From: Mycolicibacter sinensis
GTDB lineage: Bacteria; Actinomycetota; Actinomycetes; Mycobacteriales; Mycobacteriaceae
Assembly: GCF_001667945.1 (NCBI RefSeq)
Contig: NZ_LZJK01000151.1
Location: 16,573-80,572, forward strand
Direction: 5' to 3'
DNA length: 64,000 nucleotides
In this document: piece by piece, positions 63,674-64,000 of the stretch
Position numbering within the stretch: position 1 is the stretch's first letter
Layout of the letters: each line of letters starts with the position of its first letter
The notes under the pieces: model-generated
Seen by the model: the letters and a program-made list of their open reading frames with translations, nothing else
The model's database searches: none
What the model was told of the DNA's origin: nothing
Translations under genes and position numbers: made by a program

Positions 63674-64000
63674 GTGACCCGGCTCTCCCTGACCCTCGGG
63701 TACGTCCCCGGCGGGACGCCCGCGAAGTGGGCCCGGATCTGGGCGGAGCGCCACCCCGAGGTCGCACTGCAGCTACAGTCCGTCGCCGCCGCGGAGGCGG
63801 CCGCCGCGGTTCGCGACGGCACCGTCGACGTGGCGTTGCTGCGGCCGCCGGCCGACGCCTCCGGGCTGGCCGTCATTCCCCTCTACGACGAGACGACGGT
63901 CGCCGTGGTCCCGACCGACCACATGGTGGCCGCCGCCGACGAGATCACCGCCGCGGACCTCGACGGCGAGCCGATACTGCTCCCACTCGACGACGTACTC
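63674..64000 (+). CDS. LysR-type substrate-binding-domain protein, 5' part (cut by window end)
   Basis: The first 109 codons of a protein that starts directly with a LysR substrate-binding fold (LSLTLGYVPGGTPAKWARIW, GTVDVALLRPPAD, LYDETTVAVVPTDHMVAA) and lacks the usual N-terminal helix-turn-helix. Such stand-alone effector domains occur divergently from DUF5997 genes in mycobacteria. GTG 63674 is 29 bp from the divergent DUF5997 ATG. From residue 85 on, its DNA is repeated, inverted, at 63382-63458. Confidence 0.8.
   Translation, partial: MTRLSLTLGYVPGGTPAKWARIWAERHPEVALQLQSVAAAEAAAAVRDGTVDVALLRPPADASGLAVIPLYDETTVAVVPTDHMVAAADEITAADLDGEPILLPLDDVL
63924..64000 (+). repeat. Right arm of a 77-bp exact inverted repeat
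   Basis: Exact inverted partner of 63382-63458, running into the window edge. The unique loop between the arms is 465 bp (63459-63923) and contains the DUF5997 start, the intergenic gap and the LysR-type gene start. The true arm length cannot be seen. Confidence 0.9.

Noticed and set aside
1..64000. Search for tRNA, rRNA, CRISPR arrays, insertion sequences and prophage genes
   Set aside because: No transposase, integrase, phage structural gene, regularly spaced repeat or RNA gene was recognised by eye; small non-coding RNAs cannot be excluded this way.

Overview
The window is a high-GC actinobacterial chromosome segment, almost certainly from a non-tuberculous mycobacterium. Its backbone follows the gene order of the Mycobacterium tuberculosis Rv3024c to Rv3050c region: mnmA, cysteine desulfurase, acyltransferases, etfBA, a methylglucose-lipopolysaccharide (MGLP)-type glycan locus, serB2, ctaD, fecB, adhC, nrdF2, a monooxygenase and a TetR regulator. 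The species cannot be fixed from the sequence. Ortholog names are from recall of these families, not from a search. I see no rRNA, tRNA, CRISPR array or insertion sequence.

Layout. 1-4.1 kb: tail of an unknown gene, then tRNA thiolation (mnmA, cysteine desulfurase) and an OlsB/OlsA-like pair of acyltransferases. 4.2-10.0 kb: accessory SDR-TetR pair, SDR plus NAD(P)-binding protein, and a large LuxR (LAL) ATPase regulator. 10.1-11.9 kb: etfBA. 12.1-15.7 kb: methyltransferase, GH57 enzyme and GT4 glucosyltransferase of polymethylated glucan synthesis. 15.7-25.1 kb: an accessory block splitting that locus, with an MMPL exporter, a TfoX-like protein, a haloalkane-dehalogenase-like hydrolase with a divergent HxlR regulator, an HSL esterase, an F420-type oxidoreductase, and an uncharacterised pair made of a papain-like-looking protein and an ATP-grasp ligase. 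25.1-30.2 kb: the glycan locus resumes (hexapeptide acyltransferase, PQQ-repeat lipoprotein, secreted DUF3298 protein, two methyltransferases). 30.2-36.1 kb: five tandem secreted histidine-phosphatase-like genes, two of which have lost the second catalytic His. 36.2-41.4 kb: crotonase, Nudix and ABC ATPase genes in one overlapping operon, a PE-PPE-domain serine hydrolase, and serB2. 41.4-47.5 kb: ctaD, fecB, an alpha/beta-hydrolase/adenylate-cyclase fusion, adhC. 47.5-54.6 kb: transporters, GntR and GlxA-type regulators, and an HD-domain/nitroreductase/quinone-reductase operon. 54.8-62.9 kb: nrdF2, a Baeyer-Villiger-type monooxygenase, a secreted DUF1254/1214-type protein with a divergent PucR regulator, TetR, and a geranylgeranyl-reductase-family enzyme.

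The right end (62.99-64.0 kb) is structurally abnormal. A DUF5997-type gene is broken and joined to an inverted copy of the C-terminal part of the LysR-type gene that starts at 63674. The last 77 bases of the window are an exact inverted copy of 63382-63458. This is either a real inverted duplication formed at a microhomology or a fold-back chimera at a contig end.

Regulation visible in the sequence includes two CRP-type palindromes, in front of two secreted-protein genes; matching sigma-A promoters in front of two histidine-phosphatase paralogs; and short perfect palindromes between several divergent regulator/target pairs (HxlR, GntR, GlxA, PucR) or upstream of a regulator's own operon (TetR).
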